Below the pieces are notes generated by a model that ran no database searches, was not told the origin of the DNA, and saw nothing but the letters and a program-made list of their open reading frames with translations. Made by a program: the position numbers and the translations under genes. DNA of 64,000 nucleotides from assembly GCF_030817215.1 (NCBI RefSeq), contig NZ_JAUSZA010000001.1:1070501-1134500 (forward strand), read 5' to 3'. This DNA is from Paenibacillus sp. V4I3 (GTDB lineage: Bacteria > Bacillota > Bacilli > Paenibacillales > NBRC-103111). This document shows, one piece after another, positions 26,493 through 35,305 of this stretch. Numbering within the stretch: position 1 is the first letter of the stretch; each line of letters opens with the position of its first letter.

Positions 26493-27482
26493 ATGGCAAA
26501 TAACAAGTGGACTGTGGGGCTGATAGGCATATTTCTTGTTTTCTGTTATTTTTTATTCCAGTTTTTATCTTCCACGCTTAAGATTGATCACCTGGTCGGG
26601 CAAATGGAACAGAGCAAGGTAGAGGATAAACGTATCAAGCACGTTGTACTTATAGCCCAAGAGATTGATAATCCATTCTGGAGAACGGTGGAACTGGGAG
26701 CAAAAGAAGCCGCGGCGCAGCTGGGTATGAAGATTGATTACATGGGGCCGATTCGCATAAATCCTGCTGAACAAATGAATCTCCTGGAGAAATCGATTGC
26801 TGCCAAACCGGATGCCATTATCGTGCAAGGGATAAAGGAGCAGCACTACGATCAACTGATCAGCAAAGCAATAGATCAAGGTCTTCCTGTGATCACAGTA
26901 GATGCGGATGAGCCGGAGAGCCGGCGACTTGCCTACGTGGGAACAGATAATTGGGAAGCGGGCAAACGCATGGGAGAGCTTGTAGTGAAAGCTGCTGGCG
27001 GGAAAGGCCGTATCGGCGTCATGATCGGAAGCGAACTGGCGGACAATCAACAGCTGCGTCTAGAGGGTTTCCGTTCAATTATTCGAAGTACGCCAGGCTT
27101 TGAAATCGTAGCTGTCCACTCATCGAATATTTCACGGATTCAAGCCGCTAAGCAGACAGAAGCTATGTTAAACCAATACGCAAGTATTCAGACGATGGTC
27201 GGATTTAGCTCCTTAGATGCTGTTGGTATTGTGGAAGGACTGAAGGCAGCGAATCGAGCAGATGTAAGCGTGTACGGATTTGATGACCTGGAGGAAACCA
27301 AGCAGGGTATCTCCCAAGGAGCAATCCTAGCTTCCGTCGTTCAGCAGCCTAAAGAGATTGGATTCAAATCCGTTTATTTGCTGGCGGAAATTTTCAAAGG
27401 GAACTCCATTCCGGTCCAGCACTTCACCACTACGGAAATTCTGGATAGAGACCATTTGAAGGCAAGTGTGGGCAGCCCATGA
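26493..27482 (+). CDS. Membrane-anchored sugar-binding sensor protein (RbsB-like)
   Basis: A 329-residue periplasmic-binding-protein-like sensor of the sugar/LacI-type fold. Residues 7-29 are a single hydrophobic span (WTVGLIGIFLVFCYFLFQFL) with no lipobox, so it is anchored by an uncleaved helix. The fold starts HVVLIAQEIDNPFWRTVELG and includes DAIIVQGI, PVITVDADEPESRRLAYVG and VYGFDDLEE. The start at 26493 follows CGGGGGTGCTCC; the frame is open back to 26448 without a ribosome-binding site. The stop overlaps the kinase start. Binding-protein, LytS/YesM kinase and YesN regulator form a three-component sugar sensor like XylFII-LytS-YesN of clostridia; the ligand is unknown. Confidence 0.82.
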   Translation: MANNKWTVGLIGIFLVFCYFLFQFLSSTLKIDHLVGQMEQSKVEDKRIKHVVLIAQEIDNPFWRTVELGAKEAAAQLGMKIDYMGPIRINPAEQMNLLEKSIAAKPDAIIVQGIKEQHYDQLISKAIDQGLPVITVDADEPESRRLAYVGTDNWEAGKRMGELVVKAAGGKGRIGVMIGSELADNQQLRLEGFRSIIRSTPGFEIVAVHSSNISRIQAAKQTEAMLNQYASIQTMVGFSSLDAVGIVEGLKAANRADVSVYGFDDLEETKQGISQGAILASVVQQPKEIGFKSVYLLAEIFKGNSIPVQHFTTTEILDRDHLKASVGSP

Positions 27483-28942
27483 ATATACGTAGAATGCTAT
27501 TTATTGTCATCCCGGTGCTTTTTATCTTGAATAACGCAGTCGCTTATTTCATCTTTGAAAGCGGAAGAACGGTGCAGCAAAGCTATAATGTGATGCTGGA
27601 TCGGGTATTATTGTACAAGCAAATTGCCGGACAAACGCAGGGGAATCTTCATGCTCTGAATGTTTACTTAATGGATCGAACGGAGAACAGCCGCAAGACA
27701 TATATAGGTCAGAGGGATGAGCTCAATCATCTGCGGGAAAGCTTGTCTGCACAGAAGACGACAAATACAACTACTGATCTTAGAGTCCGCAGCTATCGCA
27801 ATATGATCGATACTTTTATAGGGCAAGAAGCGGGTGTAATAGAGGCTTTAAATAGCCAAGGCTCTTTGACATATGCGGCTTTCTACGAAGAGGCTGAGCA
27901 GACAGCAGCGTTCATCCAAGATGAAGGACATCATCTTATTGACTTGGAACTCAGTTATTATCAGCCCTTCTACAGACAAATTCTTATCCAAACGGAAGTT
28001 ATGAATCATTGGGGAGTGGCTATCTTTATCTTGAATACGCTGATAAGCGTGTTGTTTGCTTATTGGATCTCCCTAGGTATTACCCGACCGATCAAGCAGT
28101 TGGCCTTAACGGCTCAACAAATTTCAGACGGGAATTTGCAAGCGCCCCCTCCGCAGATTAGCGAGCGTAATGAGTTTGGAATGTTATCTAAGGCTTTTGG
28201 GCGCATGCAGGATAATTTGAAAGAACTGATTATGAAAGAGAAAGAAAGCTTGGAAAAGGACAAGCTGGTCAAAGAGTTGGAGCTGGAAGTTTTGCAAAAT
28301 CAGATAAATCCGCACTTTCTCTTTAATTCCTTGAATGTCATATCCAAGCTTGCTCTGCTTGAGGGTGCTGAGAAAACAAGCGATCTTACGGTATCCATGT
28401 CGAATCTTCTTCGGTATAATCTTCGGAAATTGGATCGTCCGGTGACGCTCAGGGATGAGGTCGAGCATGCCAAAGAGTACTTTACCATCCAACAGGCCCG
28501 CTTTCGCGACCGGATTCAGTTTGTAACGGATATTGACGAGAGCGGACTGGGTGTGTTTGTTCCCATGCTAACCCTTCAACCGATACTTGAGAACGTCTTT
28601 GTCCACGGTATTGAGGGAATGGAAGAAGGGGCTGAGATTAAGCTGGTTATTGCATGCGGACCTGGTGAGGTAAGGGTTGCCATATCGGATAATGGGATCG
28701 GTATGAGCGAGGAGGTCCGCGAGTCTCTGCTTCACTTCGAATCCGAACCGCTGCTTGGCCAAGAAAAGGGACAATCCACGGGTTTAGGGACGCGTAATGT
28801 GTTTAAAAGACTCGAATTATTCTATGGTAGGAGGAATCTTGTAGATATTCACAGTGAGCCGGGCCGAGGGACGACTGTTCTTATCCGGATGCCTGCTGCA
28901 GGAAAGGAGGATGGAGATGTATCGCCTACTGATCGCAGATGA
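27479..28942 (+). CDS. YesM/LytS-type sensor histidine kinase
   Basis: A 487-residue kinase. A first membrane span (~5-25), an extracytoplasmic helical region of about 150 residues and a second span (~178-200) precede a HAMP domain (TRPIKQLALTAQQISDGNL). The His_kinase domain carries the phosphoacceptor His in QNQINPHFLFNSLN, and the ATPase domain has ISDNGIGMS and STGLGTRNV. ATG overlaps the sensor gene stop (ATGA). The extracytoplasmic part lacks a Cache domain, which fits signal input through the anchored sugar-binding partner. The 3' end overlaps the regulator gene by 26 bases. Confidence 0.88.
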   Translation: MNIRRMLFIVIPVLFILNNAVAYFIFESGRTVQQSYNVMLDRVLLYKQIAGQTQGNLHALNVYLMDRTENSRKTYIGQRDELNHLRESLSAQKTTNTTTDLRVRSYRNMIDTFIGQEAGVIEALNSQGSLTYAAFYEEAEQTAAFIQDEGHHLIDLELSYYQPFYRQILIQTEVMNHWGVAIFILNTLISVLFAYWISLGITRPIKQLALTAQQISDGNLQAPPPQISERNEFGMLSKAFGRMQDNLKELIMKEKESLEKDKLVKELELEVLQNQINPHFLFNSLNVISKLALLEGAEKTSDLTVSMSNLLRYNLRKLDRPVTLRDEVEHAKEYFTIQQARFRDRIQFVTDIDESGLGVFVPMLTLQPILENVFVHGIEGMEEGAEIKLVIACGPGEVRVAISDNGIGMSEEVRESLLHFESEPLLGQEKGQSTGLGTRNVFKRLELFYGRRNLVDIHSEPGRGTTVLIRMPAAGKEDGDVSPTDRR

Positions 28943-30284
28943 TGAAGCTTTAGAGAGAGAAGGCATTGAATGGATTGTTACCCGAATGATGCCGAATACC
29001 TTTGAAATTATTCATGCAGAGAATGGTCGCGTGGCTATTCAAAAGGCAGATGAATTTCGGCCGCATATCGTGCTGATGGATATCAGGATGCCGGGCATTC
29101 AAGGCCTTGAAGCGTTAAAGGAAATTAAGGCTCATAGTCCGCAGATCAAGATGGTTCTCGTTACGGCCTATGAACAATTTGAATACGCTAAAGAAGCCCT
29201 TTCCTTGGGGGTAAAGGAGTACTTGATTAAACCGGCAAAGCGTGATCAAGTCGTCGCACTCCTCCAGCGGATGGTAGCTGAAATAGATCAGGATCAAAGA
29301 AAACGCGATGAGGAGTTCGCAATGCGCGATAAGTACTTCCAGCTGCTTCCGCTGGCGGAAACGGAAATGGCTCTGGTCTTTATGTCAGATCAAGTGAATG
29401 AAACCGAGGTGGGGTATCTGGCTGATATCCTCGAGCTTGCCATAGACAAAGGATGTGCGCTTGTGCTCGCCTTGCCGGAATTCGGGCATACATCCGAGCA
29501 GGAATTAGGCATCGAAAAGAAAAAGGTTTACGAAACGGTAAAAAACTGCGCCAAAGGATTTATCAAGAATAGGGTCGGTTGTGTGGTCAGTTCTATGGTC
29601 CATCGGCATATGGTCATTTTTCTTCTCGAGAAGGCAGAAATCAAGGATGAGATACTGCAAGAAGAGGCTCACTTCCTAGGCGCTAAGCTGGTGGAGACAC
29701 TTCATCAACAACGTAGTATAGACGCGAATGTAGGCATCGGATCCGTCCAAGTGGATATTGAAGGAATAAGGAGATCGTATTTTGAAGCCGTCTTCGCATC
29801 TACTTATCCTAAAAATTGGGGTAACCTTTGTTCTTTTGAGAATTTGAAAATGCTTTCCCTAGAAGGGGAGCGGGAAACGGCTGATAAGTTGATTGCAGAC
29901 AATACTTCTGAACGTACTTACGTGGAATTGGCAATCAAACGAATCCGCGAGGAACGTGAACAGCGAACATGGAGTGTCCTAGACAACGCCATCACGTTCA
30001 TTCAAGATAAATTCCGTGAGGAGCTTTCCCTCGAAGACGTGGCTGAGCATGTCCACTTGAACCCGTATTATTTCAGCAAAGTATTCAAGCAGCAAACGGG
30101 AGAAACCTTCATTGATTATGTGACAAGGCTGCGGATCGAAAGGGCCAAAGAATTCATAAGGGACGGGCAATTCAGCTTAAAGGAAGTCTGTTATAAGGTG
30201 GGTTATAAAGACCCGAATTATTTCAGCCGAGTATTTAAAAAGGTAACAGGGGTAACGCCTACCGAATACCGCAACCAACTTTAA
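28917..30284 (+). CDS. YesN-type response regulator with AraC DNA-binding domain
   Basis: A 455-residue regulator. Residues 1-120 form a receiver (LLIADDEALEREGIEWIV, phosphoacceptor Asp in IVLMDIRMPG, conserved Lys in YLIKPAK). A variable middle domain follows, and residues ~355-455 are an AraC-type double helix-turn-helix (LSLEDVAEHVHLNPYYFSKV, FKEVCYKVGY-like segment FSLKEVCYKVGYKDPNYFSR, VTGVTPTEYRNQL). I start at the ATG at 28917, six bases after AAAGGAGG; the frame is open to 28854 but that ATG lacks a ribosome-binding site. The likely target is the sugar symporter gene downstream, which is separated by a terminator and its own leader. Confidence 0.9.
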   Translation: MYRLLIADDEALEREGIEWIVTRMMPNTFEIIHAENGRVAIQKADEFRPHIVLMDIRMPGIQGLEALKEIKAHSPQIKMVLVTAYEQFEYAKEALSLGVKEYLIKPAKRDQVVALLQRMVAEIDQDQRKRDEEFAMRDKYFQLLPLAETEMALVFMSDQVNETEVGYLADILELAIDKGCALVLALPEFGHTSEQELGIEKKKVYETVKNCAKGFIKNRVGCVVSSMVHRHMVIFLLEKAEIKDEILQEEAHFLGAKLVETLHQQRSIDANVGIGSVQVDIEGIRRSYFEAVFASTYPKNWGNLCSFENLKMLSLEGERETADKLIADNTSERTYVELAIKRIREEREQRTWSVLDNAITFIQDKFREELSLEDVAEHVHLNPYYFSKVFKQQTGETFIDYVTRLRIERAKEFIRDGQFSLKEVCYKVGYKDPNYFSRVFKKVTGVTPTEYRNQL

Positions 30285-30289
30285 AAGAG

Positions 30290-30319
30290 GGTTCATGCTG
30301 AGATGCATGGACTTTTTTG
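30290..30319 (+). terminator. Terminator of the three-component sensor operon
   Basis: GTTCATGC pairs with GCATGGAC around TGAGAT, followed by six Ts. 30320-30537 is the symporter leader and promoter region; no gene seen. Confidence 0.8.
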
Positions 30320-30537
30320 TTTTTACCGAACAAAAATGTGCTAGTCTGCTGCCCTATATCTGACGGTTAATTACAGGCATCAATATTATGCTTGTAAACA
30401 ACAAATAAGTGAAGGGAATTGGCCCCTAACTTGAACAAAACGCATGGTATAATGAGTCTCGCATTAGACGATTTACGATTTGTTCATGATAAAAGACTCG
30501 CATGAAGGTGCGGATAAGTCAGGAGGGATAATCGCTT

Positions 30538-31989
30538 ATGAGCTCACATATAAACAATCAAGACCAACAAGTAAGCATGAAGTTTGTAACGCTAGTTTCG
30601 ATGGTTGCCGCTTTGGGCGGTTTATTATTTGGATTTGATACAGCTGTTGTGTCGGGTGCAATCGGTTTTATGAAAGAACGTTTCGGCCTCAGTGAGGTGG
30701 AAGTGGGTTGGGCGGTCTCCAGCTTAATCATCGGGTGTATCGTTGGAGCAGCAGGAGCTGGTGTGTTGGGGGACAGGTTCGGCCGGAAAAAAGTGCTGAT
30801 TATGGCTGCGATCCTATTTATTATCGGTTCCATTGGTTCCGCCATTCCAGATACGTTCACCGGTTATATTATTGCCCGCATTATTGGCGGACTTGGGATT
30901 GGTATTACCTCAACGCTATGCCCTCTTTATAACGCAGAAATAGCGCCTGCCAAGTATCGCGGCCGTCTTGTAGCCCTCAATCAGTTCGCAACGGTGACCG
31001 GTATCTTCCTCGTATATTTCATTAATATGGGCATTGCGGGGTATGGCGACGATGCGTGGGATATTTCAACAGCTTGGCGGTGGATGTTCGGCTTCGGGGT
31101 TCTTCCGGGCTTACTCTTCTTAGTACTGCTTTTCTTTGTGCCTGAAAGTCCGAGATGGTTGATCAAGCAGGGGAGAGCAGCAGAGTCTCTTCCGATTTTG
31201 CTTAAGATTCACGGCGACGAACTGGCCAGACAGGAAGTATTGGATATCAAGGAATCGTTCATACAGGAAAGCGGATCGATCCGCCAACTGTTCAGCCCTG
31301 CTTTGCGGCTTGCATTAATCGTAGGTGTGGGGCTTGCTGTTCTACAGCAAGTTACGGGAATCAATGCGATTATGTACTATGCCCCAGAAATTTTTAAAGC
31401 AACGGGTGCTGGCACGAATGCTTCGCTGATTCAGACCATTTTGGTCGGTTTGATTAATTTCCTCTTCACCATTCTTGCTATCTGGCTCATCGATAAGGTA
31501 GGACGTAAGGCTCTTTTACTTGTAGGATCTGCCTCCATGACAGTGTGCCTAGTCGTTATAGGCGCCGCCTTTCAAACGGGACAACCTTCAGGGCCATTGG
31601 TGCTAATCTTTATTTTACTGTATGTGGCTTCCTTTGCTGTATCGCTTGGGCCTGTCGTGTGGGTGATTATGTCCGAAATTTTCCCGAACCGTATTCGTGG
31701 AAAAGCTACGGCGATAGCTTCCATGGTACTATGGACAGCGGATTATATCGTATCGCAGACCTTTCCTCCGATGCTTGGTTCTGCAGGGCCAGCGGTGACA
31801 TTCTGGATATTCGGTTTCATGTCCTTGCTCACTTTCTTTTTCACTTGGCGTCTTGTGCCCGAGACAAAGGGGAAATCGCTGGAGGAAATCGAAGCCTTGT
31901 GGTCTTCCAGAAAAGCTTCTAATTGGAATAAAAGCAAAGAAGAAGAAGGCATCCCATATAGAACTTTTCCCAACACGACTGAATCCTGA
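30538..31989 (+). CDS. MFS sugar:H+ symporter, XylE/IolT/AraE-like
   Basis: A 483-residue 12-helix major-facilitator transporter of the sugar-porter family. Marks are FGFDTAVVSGAIGF in helix 1, GDRFGRKKV and DKVGRKALLL between helices 2-3 and 8-9, PESPRWLIKQGR before the central loop, QQVTGINAIMYYAPEIF in helix 7 and VPETKGKSLEEIE at the end. The helix-7 segment is closest to XylE-type proteins. CAGGAGGGATAATCGCTT precedes the ATG. The gene stands alone after the sensor operon and is the obvious candidate target of its YesN-like regulator. A pentose or hexose is likely; which one cannot be read. Confidence 0.88.
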   Translation: MSSHINNQDQQVSMKFVTLVSMVAALGGLLFGFDTAVVSGAIGFMKERFGLSEVEVGWAVSSLIIGCIVGAAGAGVLGDRFGRKKVLIMAAILFIIGSIGSAIPDTFTGYIIARIIGGLGIGITSTLCPLYNAEIAPAKYRGRLVALNQFATVTGIFLVYFINMGIAGYGDDAWDISTAWRWMFGFGVLPGLLFLVLLFFVPESPRWLIKQGRAAESLPILLKIHGDELARQEVLDIKESFIQESGSIRQLFSPALRLALIVGVGLAVLQQVTGINAIMYYAPEIFKATGAGTNASLIQTILVGLINFLFTILAIWLIDKVGRKALLLVGSASMTVCLVVIGAAFQTGQPSGPLVLIFILLYVASFAVSLGPVVWVIMSEIFPNRIRGKATAIASMVLWTADYIVSQTFPPMLGSAGPAVTFWIFGFMSLLTFFFTWRLVPETKGKSLEEIEALWSSRKASNWNKSKEEEGIPYRTFPNTTES

Positions 31990-32041
31990 GCCCTCGTCGT
32001 GGTGCGGTAGGGCGGTTGTCGAGCCCCTTTTACCATGAAAA

Positions 32042-32218
32042 GGAACGACGGATCGTTATTTTGAGCAAATGAGAGCTAAACAGGCATCTCACGGAACGTG
32101 AAGACCTTATTTGTTTAAAAAACACGCTGCAGACGCAAAAACGGCCAAATAACGAATCGTCGTTCCGCTTGAACCCAAATTTGAGCAGATCTCAGTGAAA
32201 TAACGCCTCCTCGTTCCG
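32042..32218. repeat. Palindromic intergenic repeat element
   Basis: GGAACGACGGATCGTTATTT (32042-32061) recurs inverted as AAATAACGAATCGTCGTTCC (32147-32166), and a third related copy AAATAACGCCTCCTCGTTCC lies at 32198-32217. TTGAGCAAATGAGAG and TTGAGCAGATCTCAG also resemble each other. No reading frame is convincing. It looks like a MITE- or REP-like element with a partial extra unit. Confidence 0.65.
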
Positions 32219-32254
32219 TATAGATGGGTGGTATTAGGAACAGGTCACACCTAT

Positions 32255-32310
32255 GATGTGAAAAGAACCTCGACTCCACAAAAGGAGCTTGAGGTTCTTT
32301 TTTTCACATC
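32255..32310. terminator. Bidirectional terminator between symporter and importer genes
   Basis: GATGTGAAAAGAACCTC pairs with GAGGTTCTTTTTTTCACATC, and the inner CTCC/GGAG extends the stem. A- and T-runs on both sides allow termination in both directions. Confidence 0.85.
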
Positions 32311-32373
32311 GCATCTAGGTTGAGCCAGGTAACAATTATGAAAATCCCTTGGTTGCTGCCAGTTACTACGGCT

Positions 32374-33201
32374 TCATAACACTTTAAAGCTTTCTTCCCG
32401 AATATAAGAGAGCAATTCCTGCGTCATATCAAAAAACGCTTTGGTATGTTTGATTTCATAGTTTCGGGGCCGATCAAAGGGTACAGCTACGGTTTGCTTA
32501 ATTTTACCTGGTCTCGCTGTCATGACATGCACAATATCTCCAAGAAAAATCGCTTCGTCGACGTCATGTGTAATGAAGAGAATGGTCTTTTTGGTGCCTT
32601 CCCAAGCTTTGAGTAAGATTTCCTGCATAATCAAACGGGTTTGTGCATCCAATGCGCCGAATGGTTCGTCCATCAATAATATTTCGGGATCATTGGCAAG
32701 CGCTCGAGCGATGGCAACACGTTGTTTCATGCCTCCTGAAAGCTGGGCGGGAAAGTGATGCTCGAAACCGGTGAGTCCGATTAAGTTCAAATAATGACGG
32801 GCTATTTCTCTCCGTTCTGCTTGCCGAATTCCTTTTAACTCTAAGCCGAAGGAGATATTGTCCTCTACGGTCAGCCATGGAAATAGGGTATAGGTTTGAA
32901 ACACCATGCCACGATCAATGCCGGGTTCCGTTATTTCTTTTCCTTTAAAAGTTACTTTTCCTGAGGAAGCTTGTTCTAGCCCTGCGACAATTCTAAGAAT
33001 CGTTGATTTTCCACAGCCGGACGGACCAAGAATAGTAATGAACTCGCCTTCGTTGATGGTCAGGGACGTTTCTTGAAGAGCGATAACATCCCCAATTTTC
33101 GTAGGGAATACTTTTGATATTTTGTCGATGACGAGTTGATTCTTTTTGACCAAGTGCAGCGAGGCTGGCATCGTTTCTTGTTTTTTAGGTAGAGAAGACA
33201 A
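32374..33201 (-). CDS. ABC transporter ATP-binding protein, nitrate/sulfonate/taurine family (SsuB-like)
   Basis: A 275-residue ABC ATPase of the SsuB/TauB group. Walker A is GPSGCGKST, the Q-loop MVFQTYTLFPWLT, the signature LSGGMKQR, Walker B ILLMDEPFGALDAQTR and the switch His is in FITHDVDEAIFLG, all typical of this family. The start is a TTG at 33201 with GGGGGGAAATAAAC upstream. It follows the permease gene by two bases in one operon (binding protein, permease, ATPase) that is divergent from the 2-hydroxyacid dehydrogenase/ureohydrolase genes. The substrate probably belongs to that pathway rather than being a sulfonate. Confidence 0.88.
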   Translation of the reverse strand: MSSLPKKQETMPASLHLVKKNQLVIDKISKVFPTKIGDVIALQETSLTINEGEFITILGPSGCGKSTILRIVAGLEQASSGKVTFKGKEITEPGIDRGMVFQTYTLFPWLTVEDNISFGLELKGIRQAERREIARHYLNLIGLTGFEHHFPAQLSGGMKQRVAIARALANDPEILLMDEPFGALDAQTRLIMQEILLKAWEGTKKTILFITHDVDEAIFLGDIVHVMTARPGKIKQTVAVPFDRPRNYEIKHTKAFFDMTQELLSYIREESFKVL

Positions 33202-33203
33202 GT

Positions 33204-34001
33204 TTATTTCCCCCCTTTATTGAGGTAGGCGAAGGCTTTTTTATAAAATAATTTGAACAGCAAATCAGTGATTAAGCCCAACAAACCAATAATGATAATG
33301 CCCATGATGACTTTATCGGGACGCAGAAAGCGAGAGGATTGCATGATCATATAGCCTAAACCTGAGCTTGCACCAACAATTTCTGCCACGATTAGATACG
33401 TCCATGCCCATCCAAAGGTAATACGCAGTGTGTCGACAATGCCTGGTTTGGCTGCTGGATAAATGATTTTGCGGAAAATTTGCCAGTTAGTCGCACCTAA
33501 GGTATAAGAAATTTCGACTAAATCTTTGGATACATTTTTGGTGACATCCATAATCATTAGCGTTAGCTGGAAAAACGTTCCGAAGAAAATAATCGTCATT
33601 TTTTCCGATTCGCCGATTCCAATCCATAGAATGAATAAGGGGATGAAAGCAGAAGCCGGCATGTAACGAATAAAGCTGATCATGGGTTCAAAAAAGGATT
33701 GCACAGATCGCAAACATCCCATGAACAAACCTAAGGGAACGGCGATAATGGCCGCAAAGGCAAATCCTAAAACAACCCGCAATAGACTATCCCAGATGTC
33801 GCGGTTCAGGCTGCCTTCCTTCATCAGATTCACAAAAGTGTCCAATACTTTGCCTGGTGAAGGTAGAAATATAGGTTTGACCCAGCCGCCGAACGTCATT
33901 ATTGACCAGAGCAGAATCAGCAGGATAAACGCGGAAACGCCTAACCGCATGGCGGCAGCTTTTGGGATTTCTTTCATAGGTGAGAACCACTTCTTTATCA
34001 T
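33204..34001 (-). CDS. ABC transporter permease, nitrate/sulfonate/taurine family (SsuC-like)
   Basis: A 265-residue membrane permease with about six helices. The EAA-like coupling loop reads SYTLGATNWQIFRKIIYPAA, followed by the usual PGIVDTLRITFGWAWTYLIVAEI region and GLGYMI. A GAAGGAGGCAAACCC ribosome-binding site precedes the ATG. The gene sits between the binding-protein and ATPase genes. Ligand specificity is not encoded in recognisable residues here. Confidence 0.87.
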   Translation of the reverse strand: MIKKWFSPMKEIPKAAAMRLGVSAFILLILLWSIMTFGGWVKPIFLPSPGKVLDTFVNLMKEGSLNRDIWDSLLRVVLGFAFAAIIAVPLGLFMGCLRSVQSFFEPMISFIRYMPASAFIPLFILWIGIGESEKMTIIFFGTFFQLTLMIMDVTKNVSKDLVEISYTLGATNWQIFRKIIYPAAKPGIVDTLRITFGWAWTYLIVAEIVGASSGLGYMIMQSSRFLRPDKVIMGIIIIGLLGLITDLLFKLFYKKAFAYLNKGGK

Positions 34002-34033
34002 GGGTTTGCCTCCTTCATCCGAGGGATTATCGA

Positions 34034-35038
34034 TTATTTCAATTCACGAACGAAAGACGGAACAATTAGCTGATTCACATCAGGCGCTTTTTCAATTAAC
34101 TTTTTGGAAAAGTAGAAATCAGCTGCTGATTTAGCCGTGCTGTAGATAGGACCTGGTTTATCGGCTGTCCCCATCTGTATTTTGTTATCTTCCAATCCAT
34201 AGAATTTAAGTGATCCTACGGTTGCTTTGAATTCTTCCTCACTCATTTTCAAACCGTTCGCCATGATTTTGACGGATTCGCTATCATTTGCTTTCCAGTA
34301 AACCATCGCGTCATTCATAGCAGCTACGAACGCTTTCATTTTCTCTGGTTGATTCTTAATCACATCACTGGCAAAGCTGACCGAATCTACAATGATTCCG
34401 GTTAAATCTTTACTGGAAACCAGCACTTTCCCACCGGCAGCCGTCCCTTTGGATAACCATGGCTCCCAGGTTACAGCCGCATCTACCTTGCCTGCCACAA
34501 AGGCTGCGCCGGCATCTCCAGCGGACATTTGCACAATTTCCACATCTTTATCGGTCAATCCAGCCTTTTCAAGAACTTTTAATAAGAAAATATGACTGGT
34601 GGAACCCACTTCCAAGGCAACCTTTTTCCCTTTCAAATCAGCAGGAGATGCGATTTCTTTCTTAGCCAAGATGCCGTCCCCGCCATAAGAATCATCAAAA
34701 ACCCAAACGATGCCGAGGGGAACCGAACTGGCAGCTACGGATACAGTAACATCCGTTGCGGTAGCCATTCCCTGAACTTTCCCGCCAGCTAATGCCTGCT
34801 TTCTTTCACCTAATCCATCAATAACCGTAAGATCGATGTTAACACCGCGCTGTTTGAAGAATCCTTTTTCTTTGGCCAAGAATAGCGGACCATATCCCGG
34901 CCAAGTAGGAAGCGTAACGGTTAAAGCTTTATCATCTGTAGCAACTTTCCCTGTGACTTTATCTGTAGCTGGTTTGGAACTGCAAGCGGTTGTCAATGTA
35001 ATCATGGAAGCTAATGCAATAAGAAAAATCTTTTTCAT
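34034..35038 (-). CDS. ABC transporter substrate-binding lipoprotein (SsuA/NMT1-like)
   Basis: A 334-residue solute-binding protein. The N-terminus is a lipoprotein signal with lipobox LTTAC at about residues 15-19. The fold starts LTVTLPTWPGYGPLFLAKEKGFF, a hallmark of nitrate/taurine/sulfonate-type binding proteins, and contains GLGERKQALAGGKV, LKGKKVALEVGSTSHIFL and DAAVTWEPWLSKG. TTAGGAGGGTCTAC precedes the ATG. It heads the importer operon, transcribed away from the catabolic genes across a 267-bp region with a candidate operator. A guanidino or amino compound is a reasonable guess for the ligand. Confidence 0.87.
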   Translation of the reverse strand: MKKIFLIALASMITLTTACSSKPATDKVTGKVATDDKALTVTLPTWPGYGPLFLAKEKGFFKQRGVNIDLTVIDGLGERKQALAGGKVQGMATATDVTVSVAASSVPLGIVWVFDDSYGGDGILAKKEIASPADLKGKKVALEVGSTSHIFLLKVLEKAGLTDKDVEIVQMSAGDAGAAFVAGKVDAAVTWEPWLSKGTAAGGKVLVSSKDLTGIIVDSVSFASDVIKNQPEKMKAFVAAMNDAMVYWKANDSESVKIMANGLKMSEEEFKATVGSLKFYGLEDNKIQMGTADKPGPIYSTAKSAADFYFSKKLIEKAPDVNQLIVPSFVRELK

Positions 35039-35146
35039 GTAGACCCTCCTAATTAATTGTAGTTGTATGCGGTTACAAAGTCATTCGGCTTTTATTGGAT
35101 TCATCATAACATTGAATGAAAATGTGAAACTAATTGAAAAACTGTA

Positions 35147-35208
35147 TAGTTACCATTACAAATCTCAATGATTGGGCCTCGGTACATCAGCTTTACCAAT
35201 GGTTACTA
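35147..35208. promoter_or_regulatory. Candidate LysR-type operator in the divergent intergenic region
   Basis: TAGTTACCATT (35147-35157) and AATGGTTACTA (35198-35208) are inverted with one mismatch, 40 bases apart. The right copy lies in TTACCAATGGTTA (35193-35205), a near-palindrome with the T-N11-A form used by LysR regulators. The same sequence reappears at 46439. No regulator has been shown to bind; the LysR gene at 37302-38177 is the candidate. Confidence 0.5.
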
Positions 35209-35305
35209 TTAAGAATTGCAATTTTTTAAACGCTAAAGCCATGTGCTATCCTGAGAAAAACAGCAAACGATCTACGAAATGTTTCAGGCTGGAAAGGAGA
35301 GACAT

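Noticed and set aside
30700..30940. Plus-strand frame inside the symporter gene rich in Trp/Tyr/Cys
   Set aside because: A frame shadow of the MFS coding sequence without translation signals.
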